From Alteromonas portus (GTDB lineage: Bacteria; Pseudomonadota; Gammaproteobacteria; Enterobacterales; Alteromonadaceae), in the NCBI RefSeq assembly GCF_005117025.1, contig NZ_SWCO01000007.1, positions 389,002 to 453,001 of the forward strand: 64,000 nucleotides of DNA, in the 5' to 3' direction. The first letter of the stretch is position 1. Every line of letters starts with the position of its first letter. Of the stretch, positions 45,924 to 56,098 are shown piece after piece. Under the pieces are notes generated by a model that worked only from the letters and a program-made list of their open reading frames with translations, was not told where the DNA came from and did not search any database. Made by a program: the position numbers and the translations under genes.

Positions 45924-47765
45924 ATGTTTTCATTTTTTGAAAAGCTGACCCAGCCTTTCCCCGACACGCCGCCTACCCAACCGCCAACAGGTATCGTTGC
46001 ATTTTGTAAGTACTATACAAAAGGCATGTGGGGCGTAATCCTTACTGTTTCAGTGTTAAGTGCCATTGTTGCCATGTTAGAAGTGGCGCTATTCGGCTTT
46101 TTAGGGCAGTTAGTTGACTGGTTCTCTGATCAAAACCGAGACACGTTTTTAGCAGACCAAAAATTTACCCTCATTGGCATGGGTTTAACCGTTCTCGTTT
46201 TTATTCCACTGTTTATTTTGTTGCGCTCGCTGTTTTCTCGTCAGTCTTTGATGGGAAACTACCCCATGCGCATTAGATGGCAGGCGCACCGCTATTTGCT
46301 TGGCCAAAGTTTAACCTTCTTCCACGATGAGTTTGCCGGCCGTGTAGCCACCAAGGTGATGCAGACTGCGCTATCGGTACGAGAAACCGTGACTAAGGTT
46401 CTCGATTTACTGGTTTATATCAGCGTTTATTTTATCTCTATGGTTGTGCTTATCTTTAGCACTGACTGGCGCTTGGCCATGCCGCTTATCGTGTGGTTTT
46501 TTGTGTATATCGGTATCTTGAAGGTGCTGGTACCTAAACTAAAAGAAGTCTCGCAAAAGCAAGCCGACGCGCGCTCATTAATGACCGGGCGTATTGTTGA
46601 TAGCTATACCAATATCACAACGGTGAAGCTGTTTTCACATAGTCGCCGCGAAGCGGATTACGCTAAAGAAAGCATGGATGGTTTTCTTAAAACGGTTTAC
46701 CCGCAAATGCGTTTGGTTACTGTGCTGGAATTCTGCGTGGAAATGGCTAACGCCATTCTTATTTTCACCATTGGTGCGCTATCTGTGTATTTGTGGATGG
46801 AAAACATTGCAAGCCCCGGCGATATCGCCATCGCTATTAGTCTGTGTTTACGACTAAACGGTATGTCTCATTGGGTAATGTGGGAAGTATCAGGCTTGTT
46901 CGAGAACTTAGGCACGGTGCAGGACGGCATGAATACGCTAGCACAGCCAATAGCAGTGAAAGACAAGCCAAAAGCCGACGCGCTAAAGGTTAATGGCGGC
47001 GGGATTAATTTCGATAATGTGCATTTTTCCTATTCAGGTGCAGATAACAAACCTATTGATGTGTTCACTAACTTGGATTTAGCCATTAGGCCCGGAGAAA
47101 AAGTGGGCTTAGTGGGGCGTTCTGGCGCGGGTAAATCGACATTGGTTAATTTGCTCATGCGTTTTTACGATACCCAGAGTGGTCGCATTGTCATTGACGG
47201 CCAAGATATTACTGAAGTAGGCCAAGAGACCCTTCGCGCCAAAATTAGCATGGTGACACAAGATACTTCACTGATGCACCGCTCGGTACGCGACAACATC
47301 CTTTACGGTCGAACCGACGCGACAGAAGAAGATATGATCCGTGCAGCCAAACAGGCCGAAGCCCACGACTTTATTCTTACGCTTACCGATAGTCACGGTA
47401 GAACAGGGTACGACGCGCATGTAGGTGAGCGAGGCGTTAAGCTTTCAGGTGGTCAGCGCCAGCGAATTGCTATTGCACGAGTGTTACTGAAAGACGCGCC
47501 CGTGCTGGTACTAGACGAAGCCACATCGGCGCTAGATTCAGAAGTTGAAGCAGCCATTCAAGCCTGTTTGGATAAAGTGATGGAAGGCAAAACTGTGCTG
47601 GCAATAGCGCATAGATTGTCAACCATTGCGCAAATGGACAGGTTACTTGTTCTGGATAAGGGCAACATTGTAGAGCAGGGGACCCATGCCGAGCTTATTG
47701 CGCATAACGGGATATATGCCAAGCTTTGGGCACACCAAACGGGCGGATTTATAGGCGTTGAATAG
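45924..47765 (+). CDS. ABC exporter, fused permease and ATPase
   Basis: This 613-residue half-transporter has an N-terminal membrane domain with about six segments (about 30-330) and a C-terminal ATPase with Walker A GRSGAGKST, Q-loop MVTQDTSLMHR, signature LSGGQRQRIAIARVLL, Walker B VLVLDEATSALDSE and H-loop IAHRLSTI. It is of the multidrug/lipid-exporter type and probably works as a homodimer. The substrate is unknown. It lies just before the tRNA-Trp promoter. Confidence 0.93.
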   Translation: MFSFFEKLTQPFPDTPPTQPPTGIVAFCKYYTKGMWGVILTVSVLSAIVAMLEVALFGFLGQLVDWFSDQNRDTFLADQKFTLIGMGLTVLVFIPLFILLRSLFSRQSLMGNYPMRIRWQAHRYLLGQSLTFFHDEFAGRVATKVMQTALSVRETVTKVLDLLVYISVYFISMVVLIFSTDWRLAMPLIVWFFVYIGILKVLVPKLKEVSQKQADARSLMTGRIVDSYTNITTVKLFSHSRREADYAKESMDGFLKTVYPQMRLVTVLEFCVEMANAILIFTIGALSVYLWMENIASPGDIAIAISLCLRLNGMSHWVMWEVSGLFENLGTVQDGMNTLAQPIAVKDKPKADALKVNGGGINFDNVHFSYSGADNKPIDVFTNLDLAIRPGEKVGLVGRSGAGKSTLVNLLMRFYDTQSGRIVIDGQDITEVGQETLRAKISMVTQDTSLMHRSVRDNILYGRTDATEEDMIRAAKQAEAHDFILTLTDSHGRTGYDAHVGERGVKLSGGQRQRIAIARVLLKDAPVLVLDEATSALDSEVEAAIQACLDKVMEGKTVLAIAHRLSTIAQMDRLLVLDKGNIVEQGTHAELIAHNGIYAKLWAHQTGGFIGVE

Positions 47766-47812
47766 GTAAGGCGCGAATTAGCGTTCAATCGCAGATGGGA
47801 TGGATAAACCGC

Positions 47813-47840
47813 TTGTATCTTGAAAGTGGTTAAGTATAAT
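47813..47840 (+). promoter_or_regulatory. Promoter for tRNA-Trp/secE
   Basis: TTGTAT (47813-47818) and TATAAT (47835-47840) are 16 bases apart and followed by the GC-rich discriminator ACGCGTCCC, typical of stable RNA promoters. The start of transcription is inferred near 47847. Confidence 0.65.
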
Positions 47841-47932
47841 ACGCGTCCCTCCCTTGCGATACCGCACTTTCCTTAGAAAAGACGCACAACTCACAAGGGC
47901 AGTGTAAGTAAATTTTGTCTTTTAGACACCAC

Positions 47933-48009
47933 AGGGGTGTAGTTCGAATTGGTAGAACAGCGGTCTCCAAAACCGATGGTTGGGGGTTCGAGTCCCTCCA
48001 CCCCTGCCA
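47933..48009 (+). tRNA. tRNA-Trp (CCA anticodon)
   Basis: The acceptor stem AGGGGTG/CACCCCT is complete, the D stem GTTC/GAAC and the T arm GGTTCGAGTCC fold normally, and the anticodon loop CTCCAAA carries CCA at 47967-47969. The CCA end is encoded. One extra base sits in the D loop compared with E. coli tRNA-Trp. It lies directly before secE. Confidence 0.97.
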
Positions 48010-48090
48010 AATTTACTTAAACTAAGAATTTTTAAGTTGCGCATTTTTTAGATGCGTAAAACAACGACGCTGTAGTGCTAGGATCGTAAC

Positions 48091-48468
48091 ATGAGCGAAA
48101 AGACGGAAAATCAGTCCAATGCATTGGACATGTTTAAATGGGTAGTGGTTTTTGCACTACTTGCCGGTTTAGTAACCGCTAATACAATGTACGGTGAGAT
48201 CTCGGTACTATACCGTGCCATCGCAATTGTTGTAGTTGTTGGTATAGCTGGTTTCATCGCGGCAACTACCGAAAAAGGTAGCACCTTCTTGAGCTTTGCT
48301 AAAGAGTCTCGCACAGAAGTTCGCAAGGTTGTGTGGCCAACTCGTCAAGAGGCGAACCAAACTACACTTATCGTGCTTGCAGCGACGTTAATCATGGCAC
48401 TAATTTTATGGGGACTAGACGGCATCATCGTTCGTGTAGTTGGCTTTATTACAGGAATAGGAGCATAA
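48091..48468 (+). CDS. secE: Preprotein translocase subunit SecE
   Basis: SecE is the essential membrane subunit that clamps SecY. The 125-residue protein has three membrane segments, the long gammaproteobacterial form. The conserved cytosolic helix and hinge are seen in [20 protein letters not shown] before the last segment. It is followed by nusG after 4 bases, the standard pairing. Confidence 0.96.
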   Translation: MSEKTENQSNALDMFKWVVVFALLAGLVTANTMYGEISVLYRAIAIVVVVGIAGFIAATTEKGSTFLSFAKESRTEVRKVVWPTRQEANQTTLIVLAATLIMALILWGLDGIIVRVVGFITGIGA

Positions 48469-48472
48469 GCGT

Positions 48473-49024
48473 ATGTCTGAAGAAGAAGCAGTAAAGAAAA
48501 GATGGTACGTAGTTCAAGCCTATTCACAATACGAGTCTCGCGTTAAGAAGACCCTGCTTGAATACATCAAAATGCACAATATGGAAGACTACTTCGGTCA
48601 GGTACTAGTACCAACAGAAGAAGTAGTAGAAATGCGTGCGGGTCAAAAGCGTAAATCTGAGCGTAAATTCTACCCTGGTTACGTATTGGTAGAAATGGCG
48701 ATGACAGAAGAGTCATGGCACTTAGTGAAAAGCGTACCTCGCGTACTTGGTTTCATCGGCGGCACATCTGATCGTCCTATGCCAATCACGCAGAAAGAAG
48801 CTGATGCTATCTTAAATCGTCTTGAAGAGAACGTTGATAAGCCAAGACCAAAGACGCTGTTCGAGCCAGGCGAAGTTATTCGCGTTATCGATGGCCCATT
48901 TGCAGACTTCAACGGTGTGGTAGAAGAAGTAGACTACGAAAAGAGCCGCGTAAAAGTATCGGTACTTATCTTCGGTCGTTCTACTCCAGTAGACCTAGAA
49001 TTTGGTCAGGTAGAAAAAGGCTAA
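48473..49024 (+). CDS. nusG: Transcription factor NusG
   Basis: NusG binds RNA polymerase, reduces pausing, and links transcription to Rho and to the ribosome. The 183-residue protein has the NGN domain ([20 protein letters not shown] to about residue 120) and a C-terminal KOW domain with [20 protein letters not shown]. Its length is standard. It is co-transcribed with secE and followed by a strong terminator. Confidence 0.97.
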   Translation: MSEEEAVKKRWYVVQAYSQYESRVKKTLLEYIKMHNMEDYFGQVLVPTEEVVEMRAGQKRKSERKFYPGYVLVEMAMTEESWHLVKSVPRVLGFIGGTSDRPMPITQKEADAILNRLEENVDKPRPKTLFEPGEVIRVIDGPFADFNGVVEEVDYEKSRVKVSVLIFGRSTPVDLEFGQVEKG

Positions 49025-49053
49025 GCCTACTCAAGCTACCGTATAGCATTTTT

Positions 49054-49081
49054 AAAAAGCCCCGTTTGACGGGGCTTTTTT
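49054..49081 (+). terminator. Rho-independent terminator after nusG
   Basis: AAAAAGCCCCG pairs with CGGGGCTTTTTT around TTTGA. It separates secE-nusG from the ribosomal protein operon. Confidence 0.95.
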
Positions 49082-49156
49082 GTATAAGGTCTCCGGTTAA
49101 AAGGCGAGAGCGTAAAAATACTGACCTTTCGATGGTTTTTTATTCTAATTAGCCCT

Positions 49157-49184
49157 TGCATAGTAATTAATCACCTTATATAAT
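49157..49184 (+). promoter_or_regulatory. Promoter of the rplK operon
   Basis: TTGCAT (49157-49162) and TATAAT (49179-49184) are 16 bases apart, followed by GCGCGCCC, a discriminator type linked to stringent control. The transcript leader is about 85 bases. Confidence 0.7.
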
Positions 49185-49274
49185 GCGCGCCCTTTTAAAC
49201 GGAAACGGGAAGCCGATTGAGCAAATAATCTCTGTATTTGCGAGGCGTTAGACCCAAACAAGAGAGCATGTAAA

Positions 49275-49703
49275 ATGGCTAAAAAAGTAAGCGGTATTAT
49301 CAAGCTTCAGGTTGCAGCAGGCGCTGCTAACCCAAGTCCACCAGTTGGTCCTGCACTAGGTCAACACGGTGTAAACATCATGGAATTCTGTAAGGCTTTC
49401 AACGCGAAAACAGAAAGCCTTGAGAAAGGCGCTCCAGTACCAGTAGAAATTACTGTATACGAAGATCGCTCTTTCACATTCGAAACTAAGACTCCTCCTG
49501 CGTCTTACCTGCTTAAGAAAGCCGCGGGCATCAAGAGTGGTTCTGGCCGTCCTAACACTGAAAAAGTGGGTAAAGTTACTCGCGCTCAGTTGGAAGAGAT
49601 TGCTAAGACTAAAGAGCCAGACCTTACTGCAGCTGATCTAGATGCAGCGGTACGCACTATCGCGGGTTCTGCTCGCTCAATGGGCTTGAACGTAGAGGAC
49701 TAA
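49275..49703 (+). CDS. rplK: 50S ribosomal protein L11
   Basis: L11 forms the GTPase-associated centre of the 50S subunit with 23S rRNA. The 142-residue protein shows the signature [20 protein letters not shown] (about 19-38) and the rRNA-binding C-terminal domain (about 70-142) with [20 protein letters not shown]. The length is the same as in E. coli. It is followed by rplA after 4 bases. Confidence 0.98.
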   Translation: MAKKVSGIIKLQVAAGAANPSPPVGPALGQHGVNIMEFCKAFNAKTESLEKGAPVPVEITVYEDRSFTFETKTPPASYLLKKAAGIKSGSGRPNTEKVGKVTRAQLEEIAKTKEPDLTAADLDAAVRTIAGSARSMGLNVED

Positions 49704-49707
49704 TCGA

Positions 49708-50403
49708 ATGGCTAAATTAACTAAACGCGCTCGCCTAATCCGCGACAAAGTTGACTCTACTAAAGAGTACGAAATCAACGAAGCAGTAGCGCTTCTTAAA
49801 GAACTAGCAACAGCTAAGTTCGCAGAAAGCGTTGACGTATCTGTAAACCTTGGTATCGATGCGAAGAAATCTGACCAAAACGTTCGTGGTGCAACTGTAC
49901 TACCTAACGGTACTGGTAAAGACGTTCGCGTTGCAGTATTCACTCAAGGTGCAAATGCTGAAGCAGCTAAAGAAGCTGGTGCAGACATCGTTGGTATGGA
50001 TGACCTAGCTGAGCAAGTTAAGAAAGGCGAAATGAACTTTGACGTAGTAGTTGCTAGCCCAGACGCAATGCGTGTTGTTGGTCAACTAGGTCAAATCTTA
50101 GGTCCACGTGGCCTTATGCCTAACCCAAAAACTGGCACTGTAACGCCTGACGTTGCAACGGCAGTTAAGAACGCTAAAGCTGGTCAGGTACGCTACCGTA
50201 ACGATAAGAACGGTATCATCCACGCTAGCATTGGTAAGATTGCGTTCGAAGCGAACCAAATTCAAGAAAACCTTGAAGCGCTACTTGAAGCACTTAAGAA
50301 AGCTAAGCCTTCTTCTGCTAAAGGTACATACATCAAGAAGATCAGCCTAAGCACTACAATGGGTGCTGGTGTTGCTCTTGATAAGGCTTCTGTAGGTCTT
50401 TAA
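49708..50403 (+). CDS. rplA: 50S ribosomal protein L1
   Basis: L1 forms the mobile stalk near the E site and represses its own rplKA mRNA. The 231-residue protein has [20 protein letters not shown] at the start, [20 protein letters not shown] in domain II and [20 protein letters not shown] near the end. Length and content are standard. It is coupled to rplK. Confidence 0.98.
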   Translation: MAKLTKRARLIRDKVDSTKEYEINEAVALLKELATAKFAESVDVSVNLGIDAKKSDQNVRGATVLPNGTGKDVRVAVFTQGANAEAAKEAGADIVGMDDLAEQVKKGEMNFDVVVASPDAMRVVGQLGQILGPRGLMPNPKTGTVTPDVATAVKNAKAGQVRYRNDKNGIIHASIGKIAFEANQIQENLEALLEALKKAKPSSAKGTYIKKISLSTTMGAGVALDKASVGL

Positions 50404-50709
50404 TTTCGCTGAGCTTAGGCTCATCGAAATCTCTTAAAGGTTATGGGTTGGAGCTGTGACAATTAGCAGTGCTAATAAGCAGCTCCCGTCCTAGACCGCA
50501 GGTGCGGTGTGGTGAAAGAGGTAAGAGAACTTTCACAGTCAACACACTGCTTAATACAACAACCTGCGCAGACGGTGGTTTGACTCAGACTCTCTGGGGT
50601 AACAAACACCGTAGAGCGGTATCAACCATGAGGGTTGGTATCAATCTGTGAACCCTGACGGCGTAAGCGGGTAACCGCAAACAAAGTCAGATACAAAGAG
50701 GTGAACTCA
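50404..50709 (+). promoter_or_regulatory. L10 leader between rplA and rplJ
   Basis: This 306-base gap has the known position of the L10 leader, to which the L10-L7/L12 complex binds to repress its own translation. Structured segments are visible, such as GGAGCTG near 50450 with CAGCTCC near 50480, and TGGGTTGGAG; I did not fold it fully. It may also hold a secondary promoter for rplJL. Confidence 0.7.
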
Positions 50710-51228
50710 GTGGCACTAGGTTTAGCAGCAAAAAAAGAGATCGTAGCAGAAGTTTCTGAAGTTGCGTCTCGCGCTCTATCCGTAGCCGTTGCTGAATACC
50801 GTGGGATGGAAGTTGCAGAACTGACTGACCTACGTGTTAAAGCTCGTGAGCAAGGCGTATACCTAAAGGTTGTACGTAATACTCTTGCAAAGCGTGCTCT
50901 AGCAGACAGTCAATTTGCAGACTTAGACAGCGCCTTAACTGGTCCGCTTATCTATGGTTTCTCTATCGACGCACCAGGCGGTGCGGCACGTCTTTTCAAA
51001 GACTTCGGTAAGACTAACGATAAGCTAAAAGTTACAGCACTTTCTATTGGTAGTGGTCTTCTTGGTCCAGAGAAATTGGACGCAGTTGCAGCTCTACCTA
51101 CCCGCGACGAAGCGCTTGCAAAACTTCTTGCAACCTTCAAAGCACCAGTTGGGAAATTCGTTCAAACAATCAACGAAGTTCCTGGCAAGTTTGTGCGCGT
51201 ATTGGCGGCGGTCAAAGACACCAAGTAA
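50710..51228 (+). CDS. rplJ: 50S ribosomal protein L10
   Basis: L10 anchors the L7/L12 stalk to the ribosome. The 172-residue protein shows [34 protein letters not shown] and [14 protein letters not shown], with a C-terminal helix that binds L12 dimers. The GTG at 50710 is chosen because it lies 6 bases after GAGGTG and agrees with homologues; an in-frame GTG at 50701 falls on the ribosome-binding site. Confidence 0.96.
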   Translation: MALGLAAKKEIVAEVSEVASRALSVAVAEYRGMEVAELTDLRVKAREQGVYLKVVRNTLAKRALADSQFADLDSALTGPLIYGFSIDAPGGAARLFKDFGKTNDKLKVTALSIGSGLLGPEKLDAVAALPTRDEALAKLLATFKAPVGKFVQTINEVPGKFVRVLAAVKDTK

Positions 51229-51285
51229 TTGGCGTTTTTGGCATATTGATTTTTTTAACATTTTATACCCAGGAGTTTAGAGAAC

Positions 51286-51663
51286 ATGGCTCTAACTAAA
51301 GAAGATATCTTAAACGCAATCGCTGAAATGCCAGTAATGGAACTGGTTGAACTTATCGAAGCGGCTGAAGAAAAATTCAACGTATCTGCTGCAGCTGCTG
51401 TTGCTGTTGCTGGTCCAGCTGCTGGCGGTGACGCTGCTGCTGCAGAAGAAAAGACTGAATTCGACGTTGTAATGACTTCATTCGGTGGCAACAAAGTTGC
51501 AGTTATCAAAGCAGTTCGCGGCGCGACTGGCCTAGGTCTTAAAGAAGCTAAAGAAGTAGTTGAGTCTGCTCCTAAAGCTATCAAAGAAGGCGTAAGCAAA
51601 GATGAAGCTGAAGCACTTAAGAAAGAGCTTGAAGAAGCTGGTGCAGAAGTAGAAATCAAGTAA
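51286..51663 (+). CDS. rplL: 50S ribosomal protein L7/L12
   Basis: L12 dimers form the flexible stalk that recruits elongation factors. The 125-residue protein has an N-terminal dimer domain (about 1-32), an Ala-rich hinge ([20 protein letters not shown]) and the C-terminal domain with [19 protein letters not shown]. It lies 57 bases after rplJ. The hairpin after it resembles the partial terminator found before rpoB. Confidence 0.98.
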   Translation: MALTKEDILNAIAEMPVMELVELIEAAEEKFNVSAAAAVAVAGPAAGGDAAAAEEKTEFDVVMTSFGGNKVAVIKAVRGATGLGLKEAKEVVESAPKAIKEGVSKDEAEALKKELEEAGAEVEIK

Positions 51664-51988
51664 TCTGACATAGTCAGATTATTGCCTGAGACGGCAAGGC
51701 TGGTGGTTTTTTGAACCACCAGCCTTTTTGCGCTGTATAGTGTGTAGAATCTAACCCTTGGTTACACTACTTAAAGCGCCATTCGGAAATACCCATAAAA
51801 AGCATAAAAATCCAACAAGTTAACTAATAATTGGTTAAATTTTGTTGTATGCTGGTGTATCTGCCCGAAAAAGGGTTGTGGAAGTTTGTTGCTTAGTGCG
51901 CCATTTGAAACGTAGCTTTTAGCCCATAGCACGCGTTTTAAAGCATTTTGCAGCAGGTTGGGTCATAAATCAGCAGGCTGAGGAACCC
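51664..51988. other. rplL-rpoB intergenic region
   Basis: This 325-base gap holds a small hairpin TCTGAC-ATA-GTCAGA (51664-51678), the terminator-like hairpin at 51696-51728, and a leader with no coding potential ending in CAGGCTGAGGAACCC before rpoB. No strong promoter was recognised. Confidence 0.7.
51696..51728 (+). terminator. Attenuator between rplL and rpoB
   Basis: AAGGCTGGTGGTT pairs with AACCACCAGCCTT around TTTTG, with a T run after. As in E. coli, it probably allows partial read-through so that rpoBC are made at lower level than the ribosomal proteins. Confidence 0.88.
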
Positions 51989-54900
51989 ATGGTTTACTCT
52001 TATAGCGAAAAGAAACGTATCCGTAAGGATTTTGGCAAACGCCCACAGGTATTGGAAATTCCATACCTTCTTTCAATTCAGCTTGATTCTTTCAAAAAGT
52101 TTATTGAGACCGATCCGGAAGCTCAATACGGTTTGGAAGCAGCATTTCGTTCCGTTTTTCCAATTAAAAGCTACTCAGGTAGTTCAGAGCTTCAGTATGT
52201 AAGCTACCGCCTGGGAGAGCCCGTTTTCGACGTTAAAGAATGTCAAATTCGCGGCGTAACTTTCTCTGCTCCGTTAAGAGTAAAACTACGGTTAGTGTTG
52301 TTCGATAAAGACGCTGCGCCAGGTACCGTAAAAGATATTAAAGAACAAGAAGTGTACATGGGCGAGATCCCATTGATGACTGAGAACGGTACGTTCGTTA
52401 TCAATGGTACAGAGCGTGTTATCGTGTCACAGCTACACCGTTCACCTGGTGTATTCTTTGATCACGACAAAGGTAAAACCCACTCGTCAGGTAAAGTGCT
52501 TTATAACGCACGTGTAATTCCTTACCGTGGTTCGTGGTTAGACTTCGAGTTTGACCCGAAAGATAACCTATTCGTACGTATTGACCGTCGTCGTAAGTTG
52601 CCTGCAACGATTATCTTACGCGCACTTGAAATGTCATCAGAAGAAATCTTAGATACCTTCTTTGACAAAGTTAGCGTACGCATCGACAAAGACAAATTAA
52701 TGATGGAAGTGGTTCCAGATCGCCTACGTGGTGAAACGGCAGCTTTTGACATTATTGACGGTGAAGGTAACGTTGTTGTTGAAACGGGTCGTCGTATTTC
52801 TGCGCGTCACACGCGTGCACTAGAAAAAGCCGGTCTTACAGAGCTTGAAGTACCAGCCGATTACCTAATTGGCCGTGTTTACGCAGCTACTTACGTAAAC
52901 GAAGATACTGGCGAAGTTATTGTTACAGCGAACGACGAACTAACCCTTGAAAACCTAGCGGCGCTTAGCCAAGCAGGTATCAAAGAGTTCGAAACGCTTT
53001 ACATCAACGAGCTAGATCACGGTTCATACATTTCAGATACGCTACGTATCGATTCTTCAACTAACCGCCTTGAAGCACTAGTTGAGATTTACCGTATGAT
53101 GCGTCCTGGTGAGCCACCAACAAAAGATGCAGCTGAAACCTTGTTCGATAACTTGTTCTTCTCTGATGAACGTTACGACCTGTCTTCTGTTGGCCGCATG
53201 AAGTTCAACCGCCGTCTTGGCCGTGAAGAACTAATTGGTGCTGGTACACTAGACAAAGAAGACATTATTTCTGTAATGAAGCAGCTAATAATGATTCGTG
53301 ACGGTAAAGACGAAGTAGATGACATCGATCACCTAGGTAACCGTCGTATCCGTTCTGTTGGTGAAATGGCAGAGAACCAATTCCGCGTTGGTCTTGTACG
53401 TGTTGAGCGTGCAGTTAAAGAGCGTCTAAGCTTAGGCGACCTAGACAACGTGATGCCACAAGATCTTATTAACGCTAAGCCTATCTCGGCTGCAGTTAAA
53501 GAGTTCTTCGGTTCATCTCAGCTTTCTCAGTTCATGGACCAAAACAACCCGCTATCAGAAGTAACGCATAAGCGTCGTATTTCTGCATTAGGCCCGGGTG
53601 GTCTTACACGTGAACGTGCAGGCTTCGAAGTTCGAGACGTACACCCGACTCACTACGGTCGTCTATGTCCAATCGAAACGCCGGAAGGCCCGAACATCGG
53701 TCTAATTAACTCATTGGCAAGCTTCGCGCGTACCAATGACTTCGGTTTCCTAGAAACGCCGTTCCGTCGCATTGTAGACGGCGTGGTAACAGACGAAATC
53801 GATTACTTATCTGCAATTGAGGAAGGTCAATTCGCAATCGCTCAGGCAAACATCGCGTTGACTGAAGCAGGCGAGTTGGTTGACGACCTAATTCCATGTC
53901 GTCACCGTGGTGAAACTACTTTGATGCCTAAAGAAGACATCAAGTACATGGACGTTTCACCTCAGCAAATCGTTTCAATTGCTGCAAGCATTATCCCATT
54001 CCTAGAGCACGATGATGCGAACCGTGCACTAATGGGTGCGAACATGCAACGTCAGGCAGTACCTACACTTCGCGCTGATAAGCCGCTAGTTGGTACCGGT
54101 ATGGAAAGAACTATCGCGGTTGACTCAGGTGTTACTGTAGTTGCTAAGCGCGGTGGTGTGGTTGATTACGTAGATGCCAGCCGTATCGTTATTAAAGTAG
54201 ACGAAGATGAAATGCTTCCAGGTGAAGCGGGTATCGATATCTACAACCTGACTAAGTACACACGTTCTAACCAAAACACGTGTATCAATCAGAAGCCTAC
54301 TTGTAGTGTTGGCGACCCGATTGTTGCAGGTGACGTGCTAGCTGATGGTCCTTCAACAGACCTAGGTGACCTTGCACTTGGTCAAAACATGCGTATCGCG
54401 TTCATGCCGTGGAATGGTTACAACTTTGAGGATTCAATCCTTATTTCTGAGCGTGTAGCGCAGGAAGACCGTTTTACTACTATCCACATTCAAGAGCTTA
54501 GCTGTATCGCTCGTGACACTAAGCTTGGGCCAGAAGAAATTTCTTCTGATATCCCGAACGTGGGTGAATCTGCACTTAGCAAGCTTGATGAATCAGGTGT
54601 TGTCTACATTGGTGCGGAAGTGAAAGGCGGTGACATCCTTGTAGGTAAAGTAACGCCTAAAGGTGAAACGCAGCTTACGCCAGAAGAGAAACTACTACGT
54701 GCAATCTTCGGTGAGAAAGCGTCTGACGTTAAAGATACGTCTCTACGTGTACCTAACTCTGTTCACGGTACGGTAATCGACGTTCAAGTATTTACCCGTG
54801 ACGGTGTAGAGAAAGACAAGCGCGCGCTAGAAATTGAAGATATGCAGCTACGTCAGGTTAAGAAAGACCTTACTGACGAGTTTGAAATTCTTGCAGACGG

Positions 54901-56017
54901 TATCTTTGCACGTGCACAAACTGCACTTCTACGTGCTGGTGTTGACCAAGCTAAGCTTGACAGCCTGCCGCGTGAAAAGTGGTTTGAAATCGCACTTAAT
55001 AGCGAAGATGCACAGCTAGAGCTAGACCAAATCGCTGATCAGCACGCTGAAATCAAAATGGACTTCGATAAGAAGTTTGAAGGTAAGCGTCGCAAGATTA
55101 CTCAAGGCGATGACCTAGCACCTGGCGTGCTTAAGATCGTTAAGGTTTACCTTGCGGTTAAACGTCACATCCAACCGGGTGATAAAATGGCCGGTCGTCA
55201 CGGTAACAAAGGTGTTATCTCGACTATCCAGCCTGTAGAAGACATGCCATACGATGCTAACGGTACGCCGGTAGATATCGTTCTTAACCCACTAGGTGTA
55301 CCGTCTCGTATGAACATCGGTCAGATCCTAGAAACGCACTTGGGTATGGCTGCGCACGGTCTTGGTGTGAAGATTGATCGCATGATTAAAGAGCAGCGCG
55401 AGCTGGCTGAACTACGTGACTTCTTGAAGAAGGTGTACGAGCTTGGTGAGAATCACCAAGAAGTAGACATCGATAGCTTCACAGACCACGAAGTTCGTCG
55501 TCTAGCGGAAAACCTTCGTAAGGGTGTTCCAGTAGCAACACCTGTATTCGACGGTGCTCGTGAATCTGAAATCAAAGAAATGCTGAAGCTTGCTGATATT
55601 CCAGAAAGCGGTCAGATTGCTTTGTTTGACGGTCGTACCGGTCGCGAATTTGAGCGTCCAGTTACGGTTGGTTACATGTACATGCTGAAACTGAACCACT
55701 TAGTAGACGACAAAATGCACGCGCGTTCTACGGGTTCTTACAGCCTTGTTACACAGCAGCCTCTTGGTGGTAAAGCACAGTTCGGTGGTCAGCGCTTCGG
55801 TGAGATGGAAGTGTGGGCACTTGAAGCATACGGTGCAGCATATACCCTTCAAGAAATGCTTACCGTTAAGTCGGATGACGTTAACGGCCGTACCAAGATG
55901 TACAAGAACATCGTCGATGGCGACCACAGAATGGAACCTGGCATGCCAGAGTCATTCAACGTACTACTTAAAGAAATTCGCTCGTTGGGTATCAACATCG
56001 AGCTTGAAGAAAAGTAA
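51989..56017 (+). CDS. rpoB: RNA polymerase beta subunit
   Basis: RpoB, 1342 residues as in E. coli, forms half of the catalytic cleft. The rifampicin pocket reads [20 protein letters not shown] followed by [13 protein letters not shown], with wild-type residues at the usual resistance positions. [17 protein letters not shown] near the C-terminus and the final [15 protein letters not shown] are conserved. An AGGAACCC lies before the ATG. It is followed by rpoC after 81 bases. Confidence 0.99.
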   Translation: MVYSYSEKKRIRKDFGKRPQVLEIPYLLSIQLDSFKKFIETDPEAQYGLEAAFRSVFPIKSYSGSSELQYVSYRLGEPVFDVKECQIRGVTFSAPLRVKLRLVLFDKDAAPGTVKDIKEQEVYMGEIPLMTENGTFVINGTERVIVSQLHRSPGVFFDHDKGKTHSSGKVLYNARVIPYRGSWLDFEFDPKDNLFVRIDRRRKLPATIILRALEMSSEEILDTFFDKVSVRIDKDKLMMEVVPDRLRGETAAFDIIDGEGNVVVETGRRISARHTRALEKAGLTELEVPADYLIGRVYAATYVNEDTGEVIVTANDELTLENLAALSQAGIKEFETLYINELDHGSYISDTLRIDSSTNRLEALVEIYRMMRPGEPPTKDAAETLFDNLFFSDERYDLSSVGRMKFNRRLGREELIGAGTLDKEDIISVMKQLIMIRDGKDEVDDIDHLGNRRIRSVGEMAENQFRVGLVRVERAVKERLSLGDLDNVMPQDLINAKPISAAVKEFFGSSQLSQFMDQNNPLSEVTHKRRISALGPGGLTRERAGFEVRDVHPTHYGRLCPIETPEGPNIGLINSLASFARTNDFGFLETPFRRIVDGVVTDEIDYLSAIEEGQFAIAQANIALTEAGELVDDLIPCRHRGETTLMPKEDIKYMDVSPQQIVSIAASIIPFLEHDDANRALMGANMQRQAVPTLRADKPLVGTGMERTIAVDSGVTVVAKRGGVVDYVDASRIVIKVDEDEMLPGEAGIDIYNLTKYTRSNQNTCINQKPTCSVGDPIVAGDVLADGPSTDLGDLALGQNMRIAFMPWNGYNFEDSILISERVAQEDRFTTIHIQELSCIARDTKLGPEEISSDIPNVGESALSKLDESGVVYIGAEVKGGDILVGKVTPKGETQLTPEEKLLRAIFGEKASDVKDTSLRVPNSVHGTVIDVQVFTRDGVEKDKRALEIEDMQLRQVKKDLTDEFEILADGIFARAQTALLRAGVDQAKLDSLPREKWFEIALNSEDAQLELDQIADQHAEIKMDFDKKFEGKRRKITQGDDLAPGVLKIVKVYLAVKRHIQPGDKMAGRHGNKGVISTIQPVEDMPYDANGTPVDIVLNPLGVPSRMNIGQILETHLGMAAHGLGVKIDRMIKEQRELAELRDFLKKVYELGENHQEVDIDSFTDHEVRRLAENLRKGVPVATPVFDGARESEIKEMLKLADIPESGQIALFDGRTGREFERPVTVGYMYMLKLNHLVDDKMHARSTGSYSLVTQQPLGGKAQFGGQRFGEMEVWALEAYGAAYTLQEMLTVKSDDVNGRTKMYKNIVDGDHRMEPGMPESFNVLLKEIRSLGINIELEEK

Positions 56018-56049
56018 TACGGCGTTAGCCACGTAATGTTATGAGATGG

Positions 56050-56067
56050 CCCGGCGCTTGCGCCGGG
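56050..56067. repeat. GC-rich hairpin between rpoB and rpoC
   Basis: CCCGGCGC and GCGCCGGG are perfect arms with a TT loop. No T run follows, so it is not a terminator; it may slow degradation or be a processing site. Its role is inferred. Confidence 0.7.
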
Positions 56068-56098
56068 TTCTAGAGACTGACTCCGCTGGGAGAGTAAT

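Noticed and set aside
51255..51719. Long minus-strand frame opposite rplL
   Set aside because: It is a shadow of the Ala-rich rplL gene; the Ser/Thr/Ala bias is produced by its complement.
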